DNA of 50,008 bases, taken from Brevundimonas sp. UBA5713 (GTDB lineage: Bacteria > Pseudomonadota > Alphaproteobacteria > Caulobacterales > Caulobacteraceae). The notes below the pieces were generated by a model, which worked only from the letters and a program-made list of their open reading frames with translations, ran no database searches and was not told the DNA's origin. The stretch covers positions 71,506-121,513 of the forward strand of contig NZ_DIGV01000043.1 of the NCBI RefSeq assembly GCF_002419815.1, given 5' to 3'. A program made the position numbers and the translations under genes. This document shows positions 15,061-24,640 of this stretch, in pieces. The stretch's first letter is position 1. Every line of letters starts with the position of its first letter.

Positions 15061-16281
15061 ATGACCTCGATCATGCATTCGTCCGAAGAATCCAAGTCCG
15101 CTTCGCCGGTGTTTAGTCTGGTCTTTCGACTGCTGTCGGCCAACTGGACGTGGGGCAATCTGACATTGGTGTTGCCTGACGGAAGCCGTCAGCGGATCGA
15201 GGGGCAGCAGCCGGGCCATAGCGCGGTGCTGAAGATCAACAGCTATCGCTTTGCGCCGCGTGTGCTGAAAAGCGGCGACATCGGCTTTGCCGAAGGCTTT
15301 ATGGCGGGCGAGTGGGACAGTCCCGATCTGGCCATCCTGCTGGAGACGCTGGTCAACAACTATGACCACATCCGCCGCCTGTTCGACGGCAATTGGCTGA
15401 TGAAGTCCGTGAACTGGGTGGGACACAAACTGAACCGCAACAGCAAGGCCGGTTCGCGTCGCAACATCCACGCCCACTACGATCTGGGAAATGTCTTCTA
15501 CGATAAGTGGCTGGACCCCTCGATGACCTATTCCTCGGCCCGCTTCACGCCACAGGCGGAAGGGCTGGAACAGGCGCAGCAAGCCAAATACGCCAGCCTG
15601 GCCCGTATGATGGACCTGCAAGCGGGCCACAGCGTGCTGGAGATCGGCTGTGGCTGGGGCGGTTTTGCCGAATTCGCGGCCAAGGAGATCGGGGCCAATG
15701 TCACCGGCATCACCATCTCGCAGGAACAGTATGATTTTGCCCGCGCCCGCATCGCCAAGGCCGGGTTGGGCGAAAAGGTCGACATCCGTCTGATCGACTA
15801 TCGCGATGTGAACGGCCAGTTCGACCGCGTAGCCTCCATCGAAATGTTCGAAGCTGTCGGCCGCGAGTACTGGCCGACCTATTTCGGCAAGGTGGCCGGC
15901 AATCTGAAGCCGCAGGGCAGGGCAGGCCTTCAGATCATCACCATTCAGGATGAACTGTTTGATGAATATGCCGCCCGCACGGACTTTATCCAGAAATACG
16001 TCTTCCCCGGTGGCTCGTTACCGTCCGAACAGCGGTTGCAGCCGGTAATCGCCGAGGCAGGACTGACGTGGTCGGCGACCGAGCGGTTTGGTACCGATTA
16101 TGCCGACACTTTGGCCGAATGGAACCGCCGCTTCTCGGCAGCCTGGCCCGAGATTGTCAAAGCCAGCAACAAATTTGACGAGCGATTCAAACGCCTCTGG
16201 CACTTCTATCTGGCCTATTGCGAGGCAGGCTTCCGGTCGCGCCGCACCGACGTCATTCAGGTGGCGCTCCAAAAGGGCTAA
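15061..16281 (+). CDS. cfa: Cyclopropane-fatty-acyl-phospholipid synthase family methyltransferase
   Basis: The enzyme uses S-adenosylmethionine to methylate or cyclopropanate double bonds of membrane phospholipid acyl chains. The 406-residue protein has an N-terminal lipid-binding domain, then the catalytic domain. That domain shows HYDLGNVFYDKWLDPSMTYS (139-158), SAM motif I EIGCGWGG at 194-201 and the EMFEAVGREYW helix. The ATG at 15061 is preferred over an open extension to 15016; AGAGAGG lies 10 bases ahead. It completes the flavoprotein-DUF1365 operon after a 175-base gap that may carry its own promoter. It could be a true Cfa or a UfaM-type methylase. Confidence 0.92.
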   Translation: MTSIMHSSEESKSASPVFSLVFRLLSANWTWGNLTLVLPDGSRQRIEGQQPGHSAVLKINSYRFAPRVLKSGDIGFAEGFMAGEWDSPDLAILLETLVNNYDHIRRLFDGNWLMKSVNWVGHKLNRNSKAGSRRNIHAHYDLGNVFYDKWLDPSMTYSSARFTPQAEGLEQAQQAKYASLARMMDLQAGHSVLEIGCGWGGFAEFAAKEIGANVTGITISQEQYDFARARIAKAGLGEKVDIRLIDYRDVNGQFDRVASIEMFEAVGREYWPTYFGKVAGNLKPQGRAGLQIITIQDELFDEYAARTDFIQKYVFPGGSLPSEQRLQPVIAEAGLTWSATERFGTDYADTLAEWNRRFSAAWPEIVKASNKFDERFKRLWHFYLAYCEAGFRSRRTDVIQVALQKG

Positions 16282-16294
16282 AGCGACATGTTCG

Positions 16295-16340
16295 GTGAGG
16301 GAGGACGGGCCTTTGCCTCTAAAGGCCTGACCTCTCTCAC
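16295..16340. repeat. Long intergenic hairpin downstream of cfa
   Basis: GTGAGGGAGG (16295-16304) pairs with CCTCTCTCAC (16331-16340) with one wobble. Inside, CGGGCCTTT (16306-16314) pairs with AAAGGCCTG (16321-16329) around a 6-base loop. This gives about 19-20 pairs with a single A/A mismatch. It is followed by TACGAAGTG, a string shared with the repeat at 1-117, and by a second small hairpin AATCTG-CTCG-CAGATT at 16366-16381. With no T-tract it looks like a repeat element more than a simple terminator. Confidence 0.55.
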
Positions 16341-16565
16341 TACGAAGTGCGCTACCTGATGGGGCAATCTGCTCGCAGATTCGTGGCTCAAGGCCGCGCA
16401 GGCGCATAATCTTCAAGAAAGGGTGCCGGTTAACCTCAACGATTTTGCGTCATGCGCGAGACACTTGGTTTACATTCGGTCGGTCTTGCCATCACATTTC
16501 AAATTGCGCCGTGGAGGGTGTCCGGCTCGGAGGGAGCCGTGAATGTTGATCTCGGGGGAGTACCG

Positions 16566-18083
16566 ATGAAGAAATTGCTGATTGCCGCCGTCTCGGCGCT
16601 GGCACTGGCCAGCCCCGCTGTGGCCCAGAATGCACCGCGTGCCGAGGCTCCGGCCCGCGAGAGCGCCCAGAGCGCCATCCCTGATCCGGTGGTGTCGGTC
16701 ACCCGTCACTCGGGCACCTTTAACGGCCAGCGCATCAACTATCGCGCTATCGCCGGTGAGACCTATCTGAAGGATCGCACGGGCAAGCCGTTGGCCGCCA
16801 TCACGTCCTACAGCTACATCAAGGAAGGTCCGACCGATCCGAACCGTCCGGTGACCTTCCTGTGGAATGGCGGCCCCGGCTCGGGTTCTGTGTGGCTGCA
16901 CATGGGGGCCTTCGGTCCGAAGCGCGTCGTGGTGCCGTCGGATGCACGCGACGACGGCGCACCGCCGTTCAACATCATCGACAATCCGGAATCCCTGCTG
17001 GACGTCACCGACCTGGTTTTCATCGACCCGATCGGCACCGGCTTCAGCCGCGCACTGGGCGATACCGATCCGGCCAACTACTGGGGCGTGACCAAGGACG
17101 CCAAGTCCATGGCTGAGTTCATTCGCCTTTGGCTGAACGAACATAACCGCTGGAACGCGCCGAAATACATCGGCGGCGAGTCCTATGGCACCACCCGCGC
17201 CGCCGCCGTGATCAACGAGCTGGAAGGCACCTATACGGATGTGTCGGTGAACGGCATCATCCTGATCTCGGCCATTCTCGACTTCTCGCAAGCGGCCGAA
17301 GCGCAGGGTAACGAGCTGGGCTATGTGACCAACCTGCCGTCGATGGCCGCCGCTGCGTGGTATCACAACAAGGTGCCGAACAAGCCGGATACTGTCGAAG
17401 AGTTCGCCCAGCAAGCCCGCGCGTTCGCCATTGGCCCGTACGCTTCGGCTCTGCTGAAGGGCAACAGCCTGGGTGCTGAAGAGCGCGCGCAAATTCTGTC
17501 GCAACTGTCTTACTTCACGGGCATTTCGCAACAGTATCTGAGCAACGCCAACCTGCGCCTGTCGCTGAGCCGCTTCTATAAGGAGCTGCTGCGTGACCGT
17601 GGTCTGACCATCGGCCGTCTGGATGGCCGCTATACCGGCGTCGACTATGACAATGCCGGTGACCGTCCGGACAACGATCCGTCCTTCTACGGCATCGACG
17701 GTGCCTACACCGCCGCCATCAACTGGTGGTCGCGCGAGCATCTCGGCTATCGCCCGGACACCGTCTATTCCTCGATCGGCGGTACCCGCGATTGGGACTG
17801 GAACATCGGCGGTCCGCGCGGTGGTCAGGGCTATCTGAACGTCGCCCCGTATATCGGCAAGGCTCTGCGTGAAAACAGCGGCCTGCGCGTGTGGGTCGGT
17901 CAGGGCTATTATGACTTCGCCACGCCGTTCTTCGGTGCCGAGTATTCGCTGAACCGTCCGGGATTCCCGACCGACGGCCGTATCGAATGGCACTACTATG
18001 AGTCCGGCCACATGATGTATGTGCGCGATCAGGACCTGAAGAAACTGTCGGGTGACCTGCGGACCTTCATCGGCCGCCGTTAA
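16566..18083 (+). CDS. Secreted S10 family serine carboxypeptidase
   Basis: This is a periplasmic or secreted peptidase of the carboxypeptidase Y-like family. The 505-residue precursor has a clear signal peptide (KKLLIAAVSALALASPAVAQ, cleavage after about residue 21). FLWNGGPGSGSVWLHMGAFGP (98-118) is the oxyanion region; the nucleophile Ser206 lies in GGESYGTTRA. The Asp is in VGQGYYDFATP and the His in YESGHMMYVR near the C-terminus. GGGGGAG about 6 bases before the ATG supports this start over an upstream extension. It is monocistronic and ends in a strong terminator. It likely provides peptides, fitting the neighbouring histidine catabolism, but this link is inference. Confidence 0.93.
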   Translation: MKKLLIAAVSALALASPAVAQNAPRAEAPARESAQSAIPDPVVSVTRHSGTFNGQRINYRAIAGETYLKDRTGKPLAAITSYSYIKEGPTDPNRPVTFLWNGGPGSGSVWLHMGAFGPKRVVVPSDARDDGAPPFNIIDNPESLLDVTDLVFIDPIGTGFSRALGDTDPANYWGVTKDAKSMAEFIRLWLNEHNRWNAPKYIGGESYGTTRAAAVINELEGTYTDVSVNGIILISAILDFSQAAEAQGNELGYVTNLPSMAAAAWYHNKVPNKPDTVEEFAQQARAFAIGPYASALLKGNSLGAEERAQILSQLSYFTGISQQYLSNANLRLSLSRFYKELLRDRGLTIGRLDGRYTGVDYDNAGDRPDNDPSFYGIDGAYTAAINWWSREHLGYRPDTVYSSIGGTRDWDWNIGGPRGGQGYLNVAPYIGKALRENSGLRVWVGQGYYDFATPFFGAEYSLNRPGFPTDGRIEWHYYESGHMMYVRDQDLKKLSGDLRTFIGRR

Positions 18084-18101
18084 GTCAATCGGTCACTGAA
18101 G

Positions 18102-18136
18102 AAGGGCGCGGGGGAACAACCACCGCGCCCTTTTTC
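18102..18136 (+). terminator. Rho-independent terminator after the S10 peptidase
   Basis: AAGGGCGCGG (18102-18111) pairs with CCGCGCCCTT (18123-18132), loop of 11 bases, followed by TTTTC. It lies 19 bases after the peptidase stop. Reverse use for the convergent small gene is less likely for lack of a matching T-tract. Confidence 0.85.
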
Positions 18137-18172
18137 ATGCGGCGAGAGTTGAACCAGCAACACGCCATGTCG

Positions 18173-18433
18173 TCATGATTTCTGGTTCTTGCGGCGGGTC
18201 GCCCAGCCTTTCTTGGCGGCGGCGGACCGTTCGGCCTTAGTGCGTGATCCGCCCGCTGATTTTCGGCCCGATCCGCCGGGATGTTTGCCGCCGCCATCCT
18301 GTTTATTGACAGTGGCCCAGGCCCGACTTTCTGCTTCTTTTTTAGAAACGCCGCGTTCCTCATAGCCTTCGGCGATGTGATCGGCCTTGCGTTCCTGCTT
18401 ATCGGTGTATTTGGATTTTTCGCCGCGGGGCAT
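18173..18433 (-). CDS. Small highly basic protein of the "plasmid stabilisation"-annotated family
   Basis: The 86-residue protein is very rich in Lys, Arg, Gly and Ser. It starts MPRGEKSKYTDKQERKADHI, then has EGYEERGVSKKEAESRAWATVNK and a Gly/Ser/Lys-rich tail ending KGWATRRKNQKS. This pattern is common in proteobacterial genomes, where it is often labelled plasmid stabilisation protein, though no such activity is shown. The charge suggests nucleic acid binding or a desiccation/stress role. GGAG-rich sequence (TCCTTTCGGAGGA on the plus strand) lies just upstream. It stands alone between the peptidase and hutH. Confidence 0.72.
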   Translation of the reverse strand: MPRGEKSKYTDKQERKADHIAEGYEERGVSKKEAESRAWATVNKQDGGGKHPGGSGRKSAGGSRTKAERSAAAKKGWATRRKNQKS

Positions 18434-18479
18434 AGCTCTCTCCTTTCGGAGGACAGCGCACTAGGCCCCGCAGCAGTTT

Positions 18480-18503
18480 CCTGCGTCGTATTGGCGACGC
18501 AGG
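18480..18503. repeat. Perfect inverted repeat beyond hutH
   Basis: CCTGCGTCG (18480-18488) and CGACGCAGG (18495-18503) form a 9-base perfect stem with a TATTGG loop, 17 bases past the hutH stop. No T-tract follows on either strand. It may be a factor-dependent 3' end or barrier structure of the hutU-hutH transcript. Confidence 0.5.
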
Positions 18504-18519
18504 ACGGCGACGCCTACAA

Positions 18520-20052
18520 CTAGGCGGAGGGCAGCAGGTCAGCCGCAAAGACGCGATAGCGGCCCGCCCGCACGCCTTGCGTTGCCCGCGCAATGTCGGG
18601 GGCGAAATAGTGGTCGCTGGTATAGGGGGCGGCGGCCTCGCGCACGATGGCATAGGCCTGTTCCAGTTCGGGTGAACTGGTCAGCGGGCGGTGGAAGTCG
18701 ATACCTTGTGCGGCGGCCAGCAGTTCGATGCCGACGACATTGGCGGTGTTTTCGGCCATGTCCAGCAGGCGACGTGCGCCGTGGGTCGCCATGGAGACGT
18801 GGTCTTCCTGATTGGCGCTGGTGGGCACGGTGTCGATGACGCACGGATGCGCCATCATGCGGTTTTCCGCCACCAGAGCCGCCGCCGTGACCTGTGCGAT
18901 CATGAAGCCGGAGTTCAGACCGCTTTCCTTCACAAGGAAGGCAGGCAGCTCGCTCATTTTCGGATCGACGAGGATGGAGGTGCGGCGCTCGCTGATGTTG
19001 CCGATCTCGCACAGAACCATGGCGATTTGGTCGGCAGCATAGGCCACCGGCTCGGCGTGGAAATTGCCGCCCGAGATGACTTCGCCATCGTCGATGAACA
19101 CCAGCGGGTTGTCGGTAACGGCGTTGGCTTCGCGTTCCAGCATGGCGGCAGCGTTGCGCAGGACATCCAGCGTGGCTCCCATCACCTGCGGTTGGCAGCG
19201 CAGGGAGTAGGGGTCCTGTACCTTGGAACAGTCGTGGCGGTGGCTCTCGCGGATGGCGCTGCCCGACAGGATTTCACGCAAACGCTTGGCCACGTCGATC
19301 TGCCCCGGTTGACCGCGCAGCGCATGGATGCGGTGGTCGAATGGTGCGTCGGAGCCCTTGAGGGCGTCGGTCGAGAGACCACCCGCAGCGATCGCAGCAG
19401 CAAACACATCCTCGGTCGCGAACAGGCCCGCCAGTGCCAGCGCCGTCGAGCACTGGGTGCCATTTAGCAGGGCTAGCCCTTCTTTCGGGCCCAGCACGAT
19501 GGGTTCCAGACCGGCCTTGGACAGCGCCTCGGTCGCCTCCATGATCTGACCCTGATAGCGGGCCTCGCCCACACCGATCAGCACGCTGGACATATGCGCC
19601 AGCGGGGCCAGATCGCCGGATGCACCGACAGAACCCTTGGACGGGATCAGAGGCAGGACCTCGGCATTGACCATACCGATCAAGGTTTCCAGCGTGCGGC
19701 GACGGATGCCCGATGCGCCTTTGGACAGGCTGGCGATTTTCAGCACCATCAACAGGCGGGTGATGTCTTCGCTCAGTGGTGCTCCCACGCCGCAGGCATG
19801 GCTGAGCACAAGGTTCTTTTGCAGGGTCTCAAGGTCGTCGGCGGCGATGGAGGTGTTGGCCAAAAGCCCGAACCCCGTGTTGATGCCATAGACGGTGCGA
19901 CCTTCCTTCAGAATGGCCTCGACCGTCGCGGCACCTTTCTCGACGTGGCCCCACGACGTTTGAGTCAGGGAAACCGTCACTGGACCGTCAAGGGCGGCGC
20001 GCAGTTGCAAGAGGGTGAGGGGCGTAGCCCCGATTTCGATAGGGGTAGTCAT
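18520..20052 (-). CDS. hutH: Histidine ammonia-lyase
   Basis: HutH removes ammonia from histidine to give urocanate, the first step of histidine utilisation. The 510-residue protein carries the autocatalytic MIO cofactor triad Ala144-Ser145-Gly146 in SVGASGDLAPLAHMS. The N-terminal YGINTGFG loop and later family blocks GSDAPFDHRIHALRGQPGQ and QDPYSLRCQPQVMG are also present. Length is typical. It starts 4 bases after the hutU stop, so the pair forms one operon reading away from hutC. Confidence 0.97.
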   Translation of the reverse strand: MTTPIEIGATPLTLLQLRAALDGPVTVSLTQTSWGHVEKGAATVEAILKEGRTVYGINTGFGLLANTSIAADDLETLQKNLVLSHACGVGAPLSEDITRLLMVLKIASLSKGASGIRRRTLETLIGMVNAEVLPLIPSKGSVGASGDLAPLAHMSSVLIGVGEARYQGQIMEATEALSKAGLEPIVLGPKEGLALLNGTQCSTALALAGLFATEDVFAAAIAAGGLSTDALKGSDAPFDHRIHALRGQPGQIDVAKRLREILSGSAIRESHRHDCSKVQDPYSLRCQPQVMGATLDVLRNAAAMLEREANAVTDNPLVFIDDGEVISGGNFHAEPVAYAADQIAMVLCEIGNISERRTSILVDPKMSELPAFLVKESGLNSGFMIAQVTAAALVAENRMMAHPCVIDTVPTSANQEDHVSMATHGARRLLDMAENTANVVGIELLAAAQGIDFHRPLTSSPELEQAYAIVREAAAPYTSDHYFAPDIARATQGVRAGRYRVFAADLLPSA

Positions 20053-20056
20053 AGGC

Positions 20057-21733
<1,677 letters not shown>

Positions 21734-21791
21734 CGAGTCCTCCATGCGACATCGCTATTCGTTGAGTGAAGTTCTGCACGGGATCCTCATT

Positions 21792-21803
21792 ATGTCTAGA
21801 CAT
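21792..21803. promoter_or_regulatory. HutC-type operator palindrome
   Basis: ATGTCTAGACAT is a perfect 12-base palindrome centred in the hutU-hutC divergent region. It is itself flanked by a CATTATG direct repeat (21788-21794 and 21801-21807). The TGTCTAGACA core fits HutC sites known in proteobacteria. One site could repress hutUH and hutCGI together until urocanate accumulates. Confidence 0.72.
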
Positions 21804-21831
21804 TATGTTTCGAGCGGGGCAGGGTCGCGTG

Positions 21832-22530
21832 ATGGATACTGAGCCACTGCATCGCCGCATCGCCAGCGACATCGAGCGCCGCATCGCCTCGGGCGAATGG
21901 GAGCCGGGCTTCCGGATCCCGACCGAGGTCGAGCTGATGGCCGAGTACGGCTGTGCGCGTATGACAGTTTCGCGTGCGATTACCGATCTGGCTGCGCGAT
22001 CCTTGGTGGTGCGTCGTCGCCGTGCGGGCACGGTGGTGGCCCATCCTCCGGTACATTCCTCGGCCTTGGTGGCCATTCCCGATATCCAATCCGAGGTCGA
22101 GGGCAGGGGGCTGAAGTACAGCCACACCCTGCTGGCCCGCATCGTGCGCCCCGCCGCCGACGATGAAGAGCTGGGCGAAAAGGTTGTCGAGCTGGCCACG
22201 CTGCACCTTTCGGACGATGTGCCTTTCGTATTCGAGCGACGTCTGATTGGTCTGGACGCGGCCCCCGATGCCGAGAACGCCGACTTTGCCGCCCAACCGC
22301 CCGGAAGCTGGTTGCTGGCCAATATGCCGTGGACCGAGGCTGAGCATCGCATCTCCGCCATCGCCGCCGATGGCGAGACCGCCCACCACTTGGGGCTTGC
22401 CGATGGCACCGCCTGTCTGAGGCTTGAACGCCGGACGTGGCGCGATGGTCAGGGCGTGACCCGCGCCACCCAGATTTTCCCCGGCACGGCCTATGATCTG
22501 GTCGCGCGCTTTTCCCCCACAAAAGGATGA
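21832..22530 (+). CDS. hutC: GntR-family histidine utilisation repressor
   Basis: HutC represses hut genes and is released by urocanate. The 232-residue form (start MDTEPLHRRIA) has an N-terminal GntR winged helix-turn-helix at about 8-72 (IPTEVELMAEYGCARMTVSRAITDL). A UTRA ligand domain follows, ending with the ERRTWRDGQGVTRATQIFPG block. In-frame codons reach back to 21766, but those from 21766 to 21831 run through the operator, so the ATG at 21832 is preferred. Its stop overlaps the hutG region (ATGA), indicating a hutC-hutG-hutI operon that is self-controlled. Confidence 0.92.
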   Translation: MDTEPLHRRIASDIERRIASGEWEPGFRIPTEVELMAEYGCARMTVSRAITDLAARSLVVRRRRAGTVVAHPPVHSSALVAIPDIQSEVEGRGLKYSHTLLARIVRPAADDEELGEKVVELATLHLSDDVPFVFERRLIGLDAAPDAENADFAAQPPGSWLLANMPWTEAEHRISAIAADGETAHHLGLADGTACLRLERRTWRDGQGVTRATQIFPGTAYDLVARFSPTKG

Positions 22531-22535
22531 CATCC

Positions 22536-23426
22536 ATGAGCGAGCCGTCTGAAGCCCTCGGTTGGCGATCTGTTGGTGATTTGGTCGGTGACCATGCTAA
22601 CGCGCCCGTGGCCCTGATCGGCGCGCCTTTGAACGAACGATCCCTGACGCCCGGTCGGTGCGATCTGGGACCACGGGCGCTGCGGTCCGTGCTGCCGCGA
22701 CTGTCGACCTATGATGTAGAAACGGGGCTGGAACTGGATGTGCGCGTGCATGACGTAGGCGATGTGCCGCTGAAAGCTGTCTCGCCCGCCGATGCCTTTG
22801 TACCGGTGCGCGATGCGGTTCGGGCTCAGAGCCATCGCGCTTTGACCATTCTTGTTGGCGGTAACAATGCCATTACCCGCCCCGGTGCCCATGCGCTGGG
22901 CTTGGATCGTGTCGGGGTCCTGACCCTGGATGCGCATTTCGACCTGCGCGACACCGATCAGGGCCTGACCAACGGCAACCCCATTCAGGCACTGCTGGAC
23001 GATGGCATGGACGGCCAGCGCATCAGTCAGGTGGGCTTGGCCCCGTTCGCTAACACCCGCCGCGCCCATGAAAAGGCCAAGGCCGCAGGCATCAGCGTGC
23101 GCACGGCGCGTGAGTGTCAGGAACAGGGACTGGCCGCCATAGTGACCGAGGAGCTGGAGCGCCTGTCAGGCCTGTGCGACGCCATCTATGTTGATTTTGA
23201 CATCGATGTGATCGACCGCAGCCAGTGGCCTGCCAGCCCCGGCGCGCGCCCCGGTGGCGTGTCGGTGCACGCCTTTTTCGACGCCGCCCGCGTGGTGGGC
23301 GCTCACGCCAAGGTCCGCGCTGTGGACCTGACCGAATACGACCCGTCCTTGGAGGTCGGTGATCTGGGATCGCTGACGGCAGGGCGTTGGTTCTGTGAAA
23401 TCCTGAGTGGAGTGGCCACCCGATGA
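22536..23426 (+). CDS. hutG: Formimidoylglutamase-like arginase-fold hydrolase
   Basis: HutG splits formiminoglutamate to glutamate and formamide, the last step of the short hut pathway. The 296-residue protein has the ureohydrolase motifs LDAHFDLRD (131-139) and YVDFDIDVIDRSQWPASPG (219-236), which carry most dimanganese ligands. The first motif, normally GGDHS with a metal-binding His, reads GGNNAIT (108-114), so Asn111 replaces His. AAAAGGA 8 bases before the ATG at 22536 favours this start over the ATG at 22527. Placement between hutC and hutI supports the assignment; an unusual metal site is the open point. Confidence 0.85.
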   Translation: MSEPSEALGWRSVGDLVGDHANAPVALIGAPLNERSLTPGRCDLGPRALRSVLPRLSTYDVETGLELDVRVHDVGDVPLKAVSPADAFVPVRDAVRAQSHRALTILVGGNNAITRPGAHALGLDRVGVLTLDAHFDLRDTDQGLTNGNPIQALLDDGMDGQRISQVGLAPFANTRRAHEKAKAAGISVRTARECQEQGLAAIVTEELERLSGLCDAIYVDFDIDVIDRSQWPASPGARPGGVSVHAFFDAARVVGAHAKVRAVDLTEYDPSLEVGDLGSLTAGRWFCEILSGVATR

Positions 23427-24640
23427 TCGACGCAGACCTGCTGATAACCGATTGCAAGCTGGCGACCATGGTCAAGGGCGATGCGCCCTATGGAGCCATC
23501 GAGGACGGCGCTGTTCTGATCAAGGATGGTCGCATCGCGTGGGTCGGCCTGCGTGCCGATCTGCCAGAATACATGGCTAAAAAAACCGAAACTTTGGAGG
23601 GGCGATGGGTCACGCCGGGGCTGATCGATTGCCACACCCATCTGGTGTTTGGCGGCGACCGTTCGGGCGAGTTTGAACAGCGGCTGGAAGGCGTCTCCTA
23701 TGAAGAAATCGCCCGCTCTGGCGGCGGCATTGTTTCGTCGGTGCGCGCCACGCGTGAGGAGAGCGAAGACGAGCTTTTCGCCTCGGCCATGGCCCGTTTG
23801 AAGGGGTTAAAGGACACCGGCGTAACCACTGTCGAGATCAAGTCCGGCTATGGATTGGATCTCGAAAGCGAGCTGAAAATGCTGCGCGTAGCCCGACGTA
23901 TCGGGCGCGAGGGCGGGGTGAGGGTACGTACCTCGTATTTGGGCCTGCATGCCTTGCCGCCTGAACATAAAGACGACCGCGAAACCTATGTGACCAAGGC
24001 CATCGAAGACATCTTGCCCGCCGCTCATGCAGAGGGCCTAGTCGATGCTGTGGATGCTTATTGCGAGCCGATTGCCTTTTCGGTCGAAGAGGTCAGCCGC
24101 CTGTTCGCCAAGGCCCATGAGCTGGGTCTGCCGGTCAAACTGCATGCCGACCAGTTGTCCGACAGTGACGGTGCCGCATTGGCGGCCCGCTATCAGGCGC
24201 TGTCGGCGGATCATATCGAATACAGCAACGAAGACGGCATCCGCGCCATGGCAAAGGCGGGTACGGTAGGCGTTCTGCTGCCTGGTGCCTTTTTGATGCT
24301 GCGCGAAACGCAGGTGCCTCCGGTTGATCTGATGCGGCAGCACGGCGTGCCCATGGCGGTGGCCACAGACTGCAATCCCGGCACCTCGCCGGTCGCCTCC
24401 ATGACCTCGACGCTCAATCTGGCCTGTGTCCAGTTCCGTCTCACGCCCGAAGAGGCACTGTCAGGTGCTACCCGCGAGGGAGCCAGAGCCCTTGGCTTGC
24501 AAGATGAGCTGGGCACACTCGAGGTCGGCAAACGCGCCGATTTGGCCGTATGGAACATCACGCGACCTGCCGAACTCAGCTACTGGCTCGGCGCGCCACT
24601 GCTTCACAGCGCATGGGTCGACGGTCAACGCCGGATCTAG
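23423..24640 (+). CDS. hutI: Imidazolonepropionase
   Basis: HutI opens imidazolonepropionate to formiminoglutamate. The 405-residue amidohydrolase has the metal HxH at 71-73 (LIDCHTHLVFGGDRSGEFEQR). Later come KLHADQLSD with a metal His, SADHIEY with the catalytic region, and the conserved ATDCNPGTSP block with the metal Asp. The ATG overlaps the hutG stop by 4 bases. The stop shares CTAG with the stop of the convergent thioesterase gene, which marks a sharp boundary between the hut locus and the acyl-CoA island. Confidence 0.97.
   Translation: MIDADLLITDCKLATMVKGDAPYGAIEDGAVLIKDGRIAWVGLRADLPEYMAKKTETLEGRWVTPGLIDCHTHLVFGGDRSGEFEQRLEGVSYEEIARSGGGIVSSVRATREESEDELFASAMARLKGLKDTGVTTVEIKSGYGLDLESELKMLRVARRIGREGGVRVRTSYLGLHALPPEHKDDRETYVTKAIEDILPAAHAEGLVDAVDAYCEPIAFSVEEVSRLFAKAHELGLPVKLHADQLSDSDGAALAARYQALSADHIEYSNEDGIRAMAKAGTVGVLLPGAFLMLRETQVPPVDLMRQHGVPMAVATDCNPGTSPVASMTSTLNLACVQFRLTPEEALSGATREGARALGLQDELGTLEVGKRADLAVWNITRPAELSYWLGAPLLHSAWVDGQRRI

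Noticed and set aside
16018..16416. 132-codon minus-strand frame at the end of cfa
   Set aside because: It overlaps the well-supported cfa coding region on the other strand, and its start lies in the hairpin-rich repeat.
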